The translations under genes and the position numbers were made by a program. From contig CAKKNE010000003.1 of assembly GCA_918797485.1 (NCBI GenBank), positions 2,976,001-3,040,000 on the forward strand: DNA of 64,000 nt. The letters are read 5' to 3'. The stretch comes from Pelagomonas calceolata. Its lineage: Eukaryota; Sar; Pelagophyceae; Pelagomonadales; Pelagomonadaceae. Shown here in pieces: positions 8,073-15,805 of the stretch. Numbering within the stretch: position 1 is the stretch's first letter; each line of letters starts with the position of its first letter. The notes under the pieces are model-generated. The model searched no databases, had not been told where the DNA came from, and was given only the letters and a program-made list of their open reading frames with translations.

Positions 8073-10532
8073 TTAGATATCGACCCCGCCGTCGTCGTCG
8101 TCGGACGCGGCGTCGTCGTCGACGCGCGCGAGGCCCTCGGCCAGGGGCCCGGCCGCCGGCGGCACGGACGGCCACCACGCGTATTCACCTGAAAGCGCCA
8201 GCAGCGACGGCGTCACGAGCGCGCGCACGACGAAGGCGTCGAAGAGCACGGCGCACGTGAGCAGGAACGCCGCCTGGTTCAATATAGTTGTGGTGGAGAA
8301 GAATAAACCAGAGAACGCGACGGCCATGATCACCGCCGCCGACGAGATGACCGTGCCCGTCCGCGCGGCCGCCTCGACGCACGCGTCGCGGTCCGACAAT
8401 CGCCCCACGAAGCGGTACTCGTGGACCCTCGCTAGGAAGAAGATGTCATAATCCAAACCCAACCCGACGACGATCGTGAAACATAAGAGAGGCGCGAGCC
8501 ACGAGACGCCCCGGTCCGCCGTCCGCGTCGTGAGGAAGTCGATGGATAACCTGTGGTCCTGATATATCAAAACGCAGCAGCCGAAGGCGAAGGATAAAGT
8601 AAGTGCCAAACAAAGGACGCTCCGCGCCGCCACCAGCACCGATTTGAATGATAAGGAAAGCAACACGAAGACCACCCCCAACGTCGCGCCGACGACGCGC
8701 GGGAAGCTCGCGTACAGCGCGTCGACGACGTCGGAGAGGCCCGCCGCCGGGCCATTTATATATATTCCCGAAGTACATTTCTTGCGCGCTTTCTTGAGCC
8801 ATTTGAGGCCCCTATTACTATAGGGGTTGGCTCTCAGCGACACGGTGGCGCGGAAGGCGCTTTTCGTCACGGACGTCGCATATAAAGCTTTCAGCGAGAG
8901 GCACCAGTCAGAGCTGCTAAAAACACATGACGCGTAGTCGCTTACTGATAGGAGCGTCCCGTTTAGCGACGTCGGACCGGCGTAGGGCTCGCCCAGTGCC
9001 GTGAGGAACGCGTCAGCCTCCGTGATGGCAGCGTCCGTAAAAGGACCCTCAAACAACACGGTGTACGGCGCGACGGCGCCGGCCCCGAACGTTTTTCCGA
9101 GTCGATCCAGGGTCTTCTGCGGCTCCGAGGGCGACGGCGCGACCATGACCGGGTCGGCCACGGTCCTTAAATGAGTCGCCCTCGTGCACGCCGGCATCGT
9201 CACGGCGACCACTATGCACAAAGCGGCCACCGCGTATTTTGAATCGCGCCAGACGAGGTCCGACAAGAAGCGGAAGGGGTTCCTCTGTTTCGGTCTTGAT
9301 GGAGAGAGGGGAACGTAGTCCTCGTCGGTCGATCGGCGGACATACGTCAGAACCTTGCGCACGACCACGTCCTGCGCTCGGCACAGGCGCTCTCCACAAA
9401 CGTGTAACAACGCGGGAGACACGAGTAAATTGACGAGGACCGCACACGCCAAGCCGACGGCGACCGCCGCGCCGACGCCCCTGAGTATATTGTTCGGGAA
9501 GCACAGCAAACCCAAAAAACACGCTATCAATGTCGACCCGCTCACGACAATCGTCCGGCCCGCGCCCCGGTTGACCGCGTCGACGCGCGCCTCATTGGAG
9601 ACGCCAGCGCGCCTTGCTTCCAAATATCTGGAACACACAAATAACGAGTAGTCGAAGGAGATGGCCAGCGTCACCGTGAGCATGATCGACGGCACGAAGG
9701 GCGCGATGGTCATGGACTTCGCCAGCAACCTTACTACCACAAACTCGATGATCGTCGCCGTGAGCATGTTCACGACCGGCAGGACGAGTAATGGTACGCA
9801 AGCTAGCGTGAGGGCCATGACTAGCAGCGCGAGCGGCACGCTGACCTCGTCCACGGCACTCAGGTCCTTGCGCTCGCCCTCGACGCTCGCCCGGGCGAAG
9901 GCGTCGAAGCCCGTCGCTCCTACTTTGTAGTGATGGGGTTTTAGTGACTGCGCCTTGTCCTCGACGTATGCTACGAATTTGGAGGTGGCCGCCTGGCCCC
10001 GGCTTGCATCATACGTTATGACGAACTGCGCCGCTTCGGGGGACACGAAGTTCGCCGCGAGGTACGTGAGGTTGCGGTCTGCTAATAGACAGTACGACGC
10101 GAGCGGCGCCTTGAGGAACGATGCATGCTCCGTTTGTATGGACGCAGCCAGGGCGCGCTCGAAGCCGCACCATTCTTCGTAGGATGCGAGCAGGGGCCCC
10201 TCCGCGAGGACGACGAGCGTCGCGGCCTTGGACGACGCCGGGAACGCGCGCGCGATCGCGCGATTGGCCCGCTTGCTCGGCGAGCCCGGCGCTGCCGTGA
10301 CGGCGTTGCTGCACTCCCTCAGCAGGCCGGGCGCGAGCGGCGCGAGGGCCCAGGACAGCGCCGTCAGCGCGAGGATGGGCCACCGGTATTTGTGCGTGAG
10401 CCGCGTCCAGGCCTTGTGGACCTCCAGCGGCGCCGGCGCGGGCGCCTCGGGTTCCGACTCGGCCTCCTCGGAGAGGTCGACGGTCTCGACGCGCTCGGGT
10501 GGCGCTGGTGCTGGCGCGGCCTCCTCTGCCAT
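8073..10532 (-). CDS. RND/MMPL/Patched-family membrane protein
   Basis: This encodes 819 aa. After an acidic N-terminus (SEEAESEPEAPAP), the topology is that of an RND permease: one helix, a large extracytosolic loop, five or six helices (LLVMALTLACVPLLVLPVVN, SIMLTVTLAISFDYSLFVC), a second helix (YAVAALCIVVAVTMPACT), a second loop, and a second helical bundle (LAPLLCFTIVVGLGLDYDIF). The paired motifs SFDYSLF and GLDYDIF are the MMPL signature in helix 4 of each half. The family moves lipids or sterols or acts as sterol-sensing receptors; the substrate is unknown here. The C-terminus is acidic (DDDAASDDDDGG). It is unbroken and close to the usual family length. Confidence 0.85.
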   Translation of the reverse strand: MAEEAAPAPAPPERVETVDLSEEAESEPEAPAPAPLEVHKAWTRLTHKYRWPILALTALSWALAPLAPGLLRECSNAVTAAPGSPSKRANRAIARAFPASSKAATLVVLAEGPLLASYEEWCGFERALAASIQTEHASFLKAPLASYCLLADRNLTYLAANFVSPEAAQFVITYDASRGQAATSKFVAYVEDKAQSLKPHHYKVGATGFDAFARASVEGERKDLSAVDEVSVPLALLVMALTLACVPLLVLPVVNMLTATIIEFVVVRLLAKSMTIAPFVPSIMLTVTLAISFDYSLFVCSRYLEARRAGVSNEARVDAVNRGAGRTIVVSGSTLIACFLGLLCFPNNILRGVGAAVAVGLACAVLVNLLVSPALLHVCGERLCRAQDVVVRKVLTYVRRSTDEDYVPLSPSRPKQRNPFRFLSDLVWRDSKYAVAALCIVVAVTMPACTRATHLRTVADPVMVAPSPSEPQKTLDRLGKTFGAGAVAPYTVLFEGPFTDAAITEADAFLTALGEPYAGPTSLNGTLLSVSDYASCVFSSSDWCLSLKALYATSVTKSAFRATVSLRANPYSNRGLKWLKKARKKCTSGIYINGPAAGLSDVVDALYASFPRVVGATLGVVFVLLSLSFKSVLVAARSVLCLALTLSFAFGCCVLIYQDHRLSIDFLTTRTADRGVSWLAPLLCFTIVVGLGLDYDIFFLARVHEYRFVGRLSDRDACVEAAARTGTVISSAAVIMAVAFSGLFFSTTTILNQAAFLLTCAVLFDAFVVRALVTPSLLALSGEYAWWPSVPPAAGPLAEGLARVDDDAASDDDDGGVDI

Positions 10533-10746
10533 AGTGCTAGGGTTTCAGGCTGTGTGTGCCTCCTGGTGTGTGGAGGTCCACGTCGCGGGAAGAAATGAGA
10601 CTATCACACAGAGATATTCTCGGCAGTTCAGCTATGCGGTACGCAAGCCCTCGAGTCGCCGGAGGCAGCCAGGCTCAGTCAGGCGAAGGAGTAGTGTGGG
10701 CTAGAGCACAAACACACTAGCTTACAAATCCTCGTGAGGGGGGGAG

Positions 10747-12474
10747 TCAGAAGTCCTCGTCGTCCGCAAAAAACAGCGCCTCGGCGACGTCCTGCCCCGT
10801 GCACAGCCGCGTGCCGCCGAGGACGACGCGGTCCCGCGCGCCGAGCTCCTCCAAAACCGCGTTCGCGTCGCGGACTTCCGAAAAAGTGAGGCCGCCGAGC
10901 ACGATCATAATGATGAGCGCGCCGCCGTCGCCCGCGCGCCGCCGCGGAGCTCTATCGGCGACCGCAGCCTTAACTTTGCCGAAGACGCCGCCCAGCCCGA
11001 CCGTCTCGCTCAGCGACCCCAGCGCGGCCGACGCCGCGGCGCCGAGGCCGGGCCGCGTCAGGCCATCATCATTTCCGCGCAGCACGGCGTCGACGACGCG
11101 GCCCACGAGCCCGGGGGGCCCGCACACTCTCGTAGAGAGCACGCCCACGAGGCCCAGCACGAAGAGCGCCGCGTCGCGATCATCATTGTCGGCGCACGAT
11201 TGGACGGCGCGCGCGACGCGTTGCGCGGCGGCGTCCGCGCCGTCCCTAGTAAGAGCGAGGCACCGTACCAACGCGCAGGCCGCGTCGGACGCCGTCAGCG
11301 ATGTCGTTTTCCTTTCATAAGTTTCGGCGACGACGTCGGCGCACTCCAGCAGCCCCGCGTTCGCGTGCGCGACCAAATTGGCGAGGAGCTTATCTAAAGC
11401 AAGCACGTCCTCGAGCGACGTGCGCCGCTTCGCCGTGCGCTGCGTGGCCTCGACGACGGCGACGCCGAGCGGCGCGATGTCACTGATGGCGCGCAGCAGC
11501 TTGTCGGGCACGTCGAAGGCGCTCGACGCTGGTTGTGGCGCCCCCTTCAAAAGCGCCTCGAGGTGCGCCGCGAGCGCCGCGCCGCGGCCCCGCTTTTTTT
11601 GTGGTGGTGGCGCGATACCATACAATTGTAATCGCTCGGCGACGGCCTCATTCAATAAATCCAAGGCGTCGTCGTGCGAGGCCGCGGCGACGACGCGTCG
11701 CAATAACGCGCGGTCGCACGCGTTCATCACCCAGGGCGCGTCGTACGCCTTCGTGAGGTCCGCGGCCGCACTTAGTAAAGGCCCCTCTCCAGAAAAGTGC
11801 GCCATGATTCTCTCGAGCGCGCCGTCGGGCGGCGCGCCGACGACGCTCAAATCCGCCGTGCGGTCCAGGAGCACCAACGCCGCGCGGCGCCCGCCCCCCT
11901 GTTGGAGCTGGGCGTCGACGGCCGCGCCGACGGCGCCCGCCGTGTCCCCCAGCGCCCAGACGTTGCCCGCCGCGTCTATTCGCAAGTCCGCGCAGAGCGC
12001 CGCGAGCTCGGTCGCCAGGTCCTTGAGGCCCTTTCTCCGCCGCTCCGGCAGGTCGCCCGCGCGCCAGTCGGCCGGCGCCTCCCAGGGCCGCACGGGGAAG
12101 GCGTCCGACGCGAGCGAGACCAGGCAGGGCAGCGTCGCGTCGTCGCCGTGGAACGGGGCGGCGAACGCCGGCGCCGCCGCCACGACGCACGCCCCGTATT
12201 GTTGGCGCGCCTTTTCGACGTCGTTCGTCACGACCACACGCAAGACGTCATCCGTGTCAGGCACGTCGGCGCCGAGCGCATATATATGTGCCGCGCCTAC
12301 TTGCCGACACCACGCGGCGCCGCCCGCCCATCCCACGGCTTCGGCGGCCCTGTCGTCGAGGACGAGGTGGATCTTCTTGTCCGGCTGCCGCTGGCGCTCT
12401 TCGCGCATGAGTCGCGCCAGGGCGCCGACGGAGAGCGCGCCGGCGTCCATTTGGGGCTGTAGGCCGTCGAGCAT
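10747..12474 (-). CDS. Sec1/Munc18-family protein, SCFD2-like
   Basis: This encodes 575 aa. The family is shown mainly by the C-terminus, IIMIVLGGLTFSEVRDANAV followed by RVVLGGTRLCTGQDVAEALF, which matches the conserved last block of Sec1-like proteins. The middle has RRAALVLLDRTADLSVV, the Sec1 domain-2 strand, and the N-terminal part has KKIHLVLDDRAAEAVGW. Sec1/Munc18 proteins bind SNAREs in vesicle fusion. The low conservation and shape fit the SCFD2 branch better than the classic four. The gene is divergent from the Sds3-like gene, with a CTAG palindrome between them. Confidence 0.72.
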   Translation of the reverse strand: MLDGLQPQMDAGALSVGALARLMREERQRQPDKKIHLVLDDRAAEAVGWAGGAAWCRQVGAAHIYALGADVPDTDDVLRVVVTNDVEKARQQYGACVVAAAPAFAAPFHGDDATLPCLVSLASDAFPVRPWEAPADWRAGDLPERRRKGLKDLATELAALCADLRIDAAGNVWALGDTAGAVGAAVDAQLQQGGGRRAALVLLDRTADLSVVGAPPDGALERIMAHFSGEGPLLSAAADLTKAYDAPWVMNACDRALLRRVVAAASHDDALDLLNEAVAERLQLYGIAPPPQKKRGRGAALAAHLEALLKGAPQPASSAFDVPDKLLRAISDIAPLGVAVVEATQRTAKRRTSLEDVLALDKLLANLVAHANAGLLECADVVAETYERKTTSLTASDAACALVRCLALTRDGADAAAQRVARAVQSCADNDDRDAALFVLGLVGVLSTRVCGPPGLVGRVVDAVLRGNDDGLTRPGLGAAASAALGSLSETVGLGGVFGKVKAAVADRAPRRRAGDGGALIIMIVLGGLTFSEVRDANAVLEELGARDRVVLGGTRLCTGQDVAEALFFADDEDF

Positions 12475-12806
12475 TGCAGCACAGGTGCTTTTACACGGCT
12501 GAAGCTGTCGAAATGAGTTATGCTAAGCCTAGAGACCTGCCGCTTTTTTAACACTGCGCTAGCGGCTGTAAGGCACTAGCCAGAGCCAGCTTTTTGGCTC
12601 GCTCTGCCGCTTGCCTGCGAAAGGCTTACGCACCTCAGGCAGCAAATATAGCCGTCGGTGCGCGTTATAGTCTCGCAGTCATTATCTGTTCTTGCGCAAC
12701 AAGCGACGCCAGGAGACACCAGGGTAAGCAAAAGGCGTAAGTTGCTGCCAGGGGAACCGCGCGAGGCGACGCCAGGAAGTACCCCAGGACAGAGCTGCGC
12801 GAAGCG
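12475..12806. other. Divergent intergenic region
   Basis: This region holds the presumed promoters of the Sec1-like and Sds3-like genes. It contains CTAG palindrome copy 3 and no visible coding sequence or other repeat. Confidence 0.5.
12558..12580 (-). promoter_or_regulatory. CTAG palindrome, copy 3
   Basis: GCTAGCG, GCTGTAAGG, CACTAGC, that is the TGTAAG orientation of the consensus with both 7-bp arms intact. It is 84 bp from the Sec1-like start and 227 bp from the Sds3-like start. Confidence 0.6.
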
Positions 12807-13424
12807 ATGTCGCTCGTCCCCGACGACGAGCTCGCGAAATTAGTGAGGGAGGAGCCCGCCGGCGCGCGCGACCGCAAGGAGGAGGCGCCGGGCGTCGACC
12901 ACCCCGCCCCCAAGACCGCGCCCGACGAGAACGAGCTCAGGCTCAGGGAGGCCGCCGCGCTGCGGAGCCAGGTCGCCAACTACGAGGCCGCGCTGCGCGC
13001 GATCGACGCCGAGGCCGCGGCGCTCGAGGCCGGCACGCACCCGGAATTTGTAGCAAGGGCCGCGCCGATTACCGCCGCGCGCGACGCGCGCATCGCGCGG
13101 AGCCAGCGCGCGCACCGGGCCCAGCTCGCCGCTTTAGACAAGCTGCGCGACGCCGAGGTCCAGGCGTCCGAGGACGAGGTGAAGCGGCGCGTCGCGTCGC
13201 TCGAGGCCAAGCTCGCCGAGCGCAAGGCGGCGGCCAAGGGCGAGGCGCCGCCCGAGGCCGGCGCCTCGCGGTCGCTGCGGTCCCAGAACGACGGCCGCCG
13301 GTCGCCCGCGCGGCGCCACGGGCCCGCGTCGTCGCTCATCGCCGGCGAGCTCACGGACGACCAGGCGTCCGACGACCTCGTGGCCATCGCGACGGCGTTC
13401 GGCGGGGCGACGGCGTCGGCCTAG
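12807..13424 (+). CDS. Sds3/BRMS1-like coiled-coil protein
   Basis: This encodes 205 aa. A coiled coil runs from about 45 to 155: VANYEAALRAIDAEAAALEAGTHPEF is split here as ANYEAALRAIDAEAAALEAG then THPEFVARAAPITAARDARI. The G-T-H-P-E-F step followed by an R/A-rich helix (AHRAQLAALDKLRDAEVQAS) is characteristic of the Sds3-like domain of histone-deacetylase co-repressor (Sin3/Rpd3) subunits. The tail is Ser/Arg-rich and then acidic (SDDLVAIATAFGG). The role as a chromatin co-repressor subunit is inferred from the family. The single exon starts at the first in-frame ATG. Confidence 0.65.
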   Translation: MSLVPDDELAKLVREEPAGARDRKEEAPGVDHPAPKTAPDENELRLREAAALRSQVANYEAALRAIDAEAAALEAGTHPEFVARAAPITAARDARIARSQRAHRAQLAALDKLRDAEVQASEDEVKRRVASLEAKLAERKAAAKGEAPPEAGASRSLRSQNDGRRSPARRHGPASSLIAGELTDDQASDDLVAIATAFGGATASA

Positions 13425-13478
13425 AGTATAATAATTACTATTGACAGAGTAGTCGTGACCAGGAATACATCATCAGCA

Positions 13479-14462
13479 TCACGGGAGCGTCGAGCGCATC
13501 GCGTCGACCCCGGGCGAGGGCGGCCGCGTGGGCACCTCGCCCGCGGGCGGCGGCACGGCGGGGAGGCCCGCCGCGCGGCCACGACGTCGCGGAGGCGGGC
13601 CGGAGGAGTCGTCGGCGACGGCGACGATCGTCGCCGTGACGACGAGCGACAGCGCGGCCCCCGCCGGGTCGACGGCCGCCGAGCACTGGCACCGGAGCGC
13701 CGCCGCGTCCGTCAGCCGCAGGTCGACGGGCGGGAGCCACGCGGCCCGGCGCGCCGACGCGGCCCGGGCCGCGCCCGCGACGGCGCCGACCGCGCGCGCG
13801 TGGTCGCCGAAGACGACGCGCGCCCACCGCAGCGCCGCCAGGACCAGGGCGCGCGGCGTCTCGAGCTTGCCCGCGAGGCCCGCGGGACACCCGCGCGCGA
13901 CGCCCCGCGCCGCCGCCTCGTCGTAGGTCCACCTGTGTGGAAATCAAACTTGGCGCCATAACTCTCTGTTTGATTTCCACACAGAGGTCAACCCGCCCCC
14001 GTCCGGCGCGACGGCGCCGCCGAAGTAGCACCGGCGCAGCTGCGCGTCGACATCGTCGCCCGCGGTGAGCGCGCCCCGCCAGGCGCACAGCCGCGGCAGG
14101 TGCGCGCGGGCCACGTGGGCCGCGTGCGCCTCCGCGAGGCCCGAATCATTTGACAACGGGCGCGGCTGGTTGAGCAAATCGCGGACGGGGCTCGGCGGCG
14201 CCGGCGGCGGGCGCCAGAAGTCGGTCGTGGCCGCGTCCGGCGGCTGGCCGAAGGCGTCGCGCGCGATGTAGTGTCTTACGCCGCTAGCTCCGGCACAGGA
14301 CGCTGACGGGCGAACGTTGCACATTGTTCGGGGGGGGTTGCCGAGGCGGTTCTGCTTAGAAGGAGGTACGCTGTTATGAAAGAAGCGGCCCGCGCCCGCC
14401 GCCGATGAATCGGCGACGCGCGGTGTCTCCCCCCCAGGAGCTCCGCCCACTAGTCCTAGCAC
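13479..14462 (-). CDS. Unknown protein split by a 60-nt introner
   Basis: Exon 1 ends at 13993 and exon 2 is 13932-13479. Splicing joins VAPDGGG to WTYDEAAARGVARGCPAGL in frame, whereas reading through the element soon hits a stop. The protein has an N-terminal part with LNQPRPLSNDSGL and LCAWRGALTAGDDVDAQLRR, an Ala-rich helical middle (AALRWARVVFGDHARAV) and a Pro-rich tail. I recognise no family. The start is uncertain: the frame is open to 14462, but that part overlaps repeat S (14361-14470) and a CTAG palindrome. There is no ATG after the palindrome, so a further 5' exon may exist. Confidence 0.55.
13933..13984 (-). mobile_element. Minimal introner element (52 bp)
   Basis: Perfect 17-bp terminal inverted repeats, CTGTGTGGAAATCAAAC at the left and its complement at the right, enclose only 18 bp. 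The flanks are AGGTCCAC (13925-13932) and AGGTCAAC (13985-13992), an 8-bp duplication with one mismatch. Read on the gene strand, the intron is GTTGACCT plus the element (13992-13933). The donor GT is supplied by the duplicated target and the acceptor CACACAG by the element. Confidence 0.85.
14268..14288 (+). promoter_or_regulatory. CTAG palindrome, copy 4
   Basis: GTAGTG, TCTTACG, CCGCTAGC: the right arm is intact, the left arm lacks one base and the core is CTTAC. It lies inside the open frame of the gene at 13479-14462, which suggests that the true 5' end of that gene is not where the frame begins. Confidence 0.45.
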
Positions 14463-14470
14463 CGTAACAT
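14361..14470 (+). repeat. Dispersed intergenic repeat S, copy 1
   Basis: This block contains AGGTACGCTGTTATGAAA, then CGCCCGCCGCCGATGAATC, then a C-run and CCGCCCACTAGTCCTAGCAC followed by CGTAAC. The same ordered blocks recur at 30146-30235, and the distal half recurs at 26281-26355 and 29831-29858. Confidence 0.65.
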
Positions 14471-14527
14471 CGACACGGCACAGGACCCGAGAACGTAGCC
14501 TAACTTAGACGCGCGGATTGATGAAAG

Positions 14528-15573
14528 TCAAGGCGCGTGGCGGAAGGAGCCGTGGCACGGATCCGACTCTAAGGCGTCGGCGTCGTAGACGCAGCGCTCG
14601 CAGGCGGAGAGGTCCTTGCGGAAGAGGTAGGGTTTGGCCGAGACGCAGGCCACGCAGACGATCTTGTGGCAGAGGCGGCACTCGCGGTAGCACGCCACGC
14701 ACTTGGTTTTCCCGCACGCGTCGCAGGGCCGGGGCCGCAGGGCCCGGAAGGCGTGGGGGCGGATGGGCGAGGCCGGGTAGTCGCCGGCGTCGGCGGCCTT
14801 GCGGGTCTCGGCGGCGCAGTACTTGGCAAAGGCCGCGGGCGCCGCCGTGTCGCGCGCGCACGTGTCGCACTCCAACCTGTGTGGAAATCAAAATTTTACG
14901 GCGCGTTCGTGCTGAATCGTCGCGTCGTCCTCCACGCCATCGACGCGACGCCTGCTCGATGGCGTGGTGATGCCGGTTCTTCACCGCTCGACAGAGCCAG
15001 GACGGCCGCGTCATCGCCGAGAAATGACTTAGTAAAGAATTGTCGTGCACCCGTCGCACTGGTTGATTTCCACACAGACTCCAACGCGCCGCAGGCCTCG
15101 CAACCGTTATATTTCGAGGCGGCGCAGGCGTCGCAGAAGATGGGGCCGGTCGTCGGGCACGCCGGCTTCTCCGCGCGGCGCTTGAGCGGCGAGCCGGTGC
15201 ACGCGCGCGGGTCCCGTGCCTTGCTTTCGTCGGGCGCGGCCCAGGAGGGCCAGGTCGCGCGGCTGCACCAGCGCGTCGCCGCCCGGTCGCAGTTGACGCA
15301 TTTCCGGAAGCCGCCGAGCACCCCTAAGTCGGGCGCCGTGTCGAAGGACACCGCGTTGACGCCCCGCGACCGCGGCCGCCGCAGCGGCGACGCGTGCGTC
15401 GGGCTCACGGCCGCGGCGTAGGTCGGCGTGTCGCCCGCGGCCGTGAAGGGCAGCCATTCCCCGGATGCCTTGTCCGAGGCCCTTTGGGGTTGGGTCTCCC
15501 CGGCCGCCTCGAGGGCGAAGGTGAGGTCGATGGCCGAGGCCTCGCTGCCCCTGGGGCTGCCCGGGTCCGCCAT
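14528..15573 (-). CDS. Cysteine-rich putative zinc-binding protein split by an introner
   Basis: Exon 1 is 15573-15086 and exon 2 is 14876-14528, giving 278 aa. The N-terminal third is Ser/Ala-rich. Clustered C-x2-C pairs follow: FRKCVNCDRAATRWCS, IFCDACAASKYNGCEACGAL joined across the intron to ECDTCARDTAA, then CDACGKTKCVACYRECRLC, HKIVCVACVSAKPYL and ACERCVYD. The pattern suggests several zinc sites of treble-clef or B-box kind, but I cannot assign a family. The intron lies inside a C-x2-C motif and its removal restores GALECDTC. The gene is divergent from the helicase gene, with a CTAG palindrome between the starts. Confidence 0.75.
14877..15077 (-). mobile_element. Introner element, 201 bp, with a perfect 8-bp target duplication
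   Basis: The ends are CTGTGTGGAAATCAA and TTGATTTCCACACAG (15-bp perfect inverted repeat). The flanks are identical: ACTCCAAC at 14869-14876 and 15078-15085. The inner part holds a 12-bp perfect hairpin, CCACGCCATCGA (14932-14943) with its complement at 14956-14967 around a 12-nt loop. On the gene strand the intron is GTTGGAGT plus the element (15085-14877), so the donor is in the duplication and the acceptor is in the element. The perfect duplication suggests this is one of the youngest copies here. Confidence 0.92.
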
Positions 15574-15671
15574 GGTTAGATGATGGCGTGTCTTGAGGCG
15601 GCAAGCGGGCTGCCCAAAACGCCGTGAGTCCTTTGCTCCTTCTCTCTTCTTGGGAGAGCGTCGGATTTATG

Positions 15672-15692
15672 GCTAGTACGAGTGCCGCTAGC
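15672..15692 (+). promoter_or_regulatory. CTAG palindrome, copy 5
   Basis: GCTAGTACGAGTGCCGCTAGC has both arms but a shortened, altered core. It lies almost midway between the divergent starts at 15573 and 15806. Confidence 0.4.
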
Positions 15693-15805
15693 CTCGATCC
15701 GTTATTGAGGACATCGAAGAACACGCTGCGTACGACTGGGGAAAGTTGCTTGTAGAGACTCTGAATAGCGTACCACGGACAACCGCAACAAGCTGTCCCA
15801 AGGCC

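Noticed and set aside
10700-10721. Additional CTAG palindrome at 10.7 kb
   Set aside because: GCTAG and CTAGC arms are present, but the core does not match and the spacing differs; not counted in the family.
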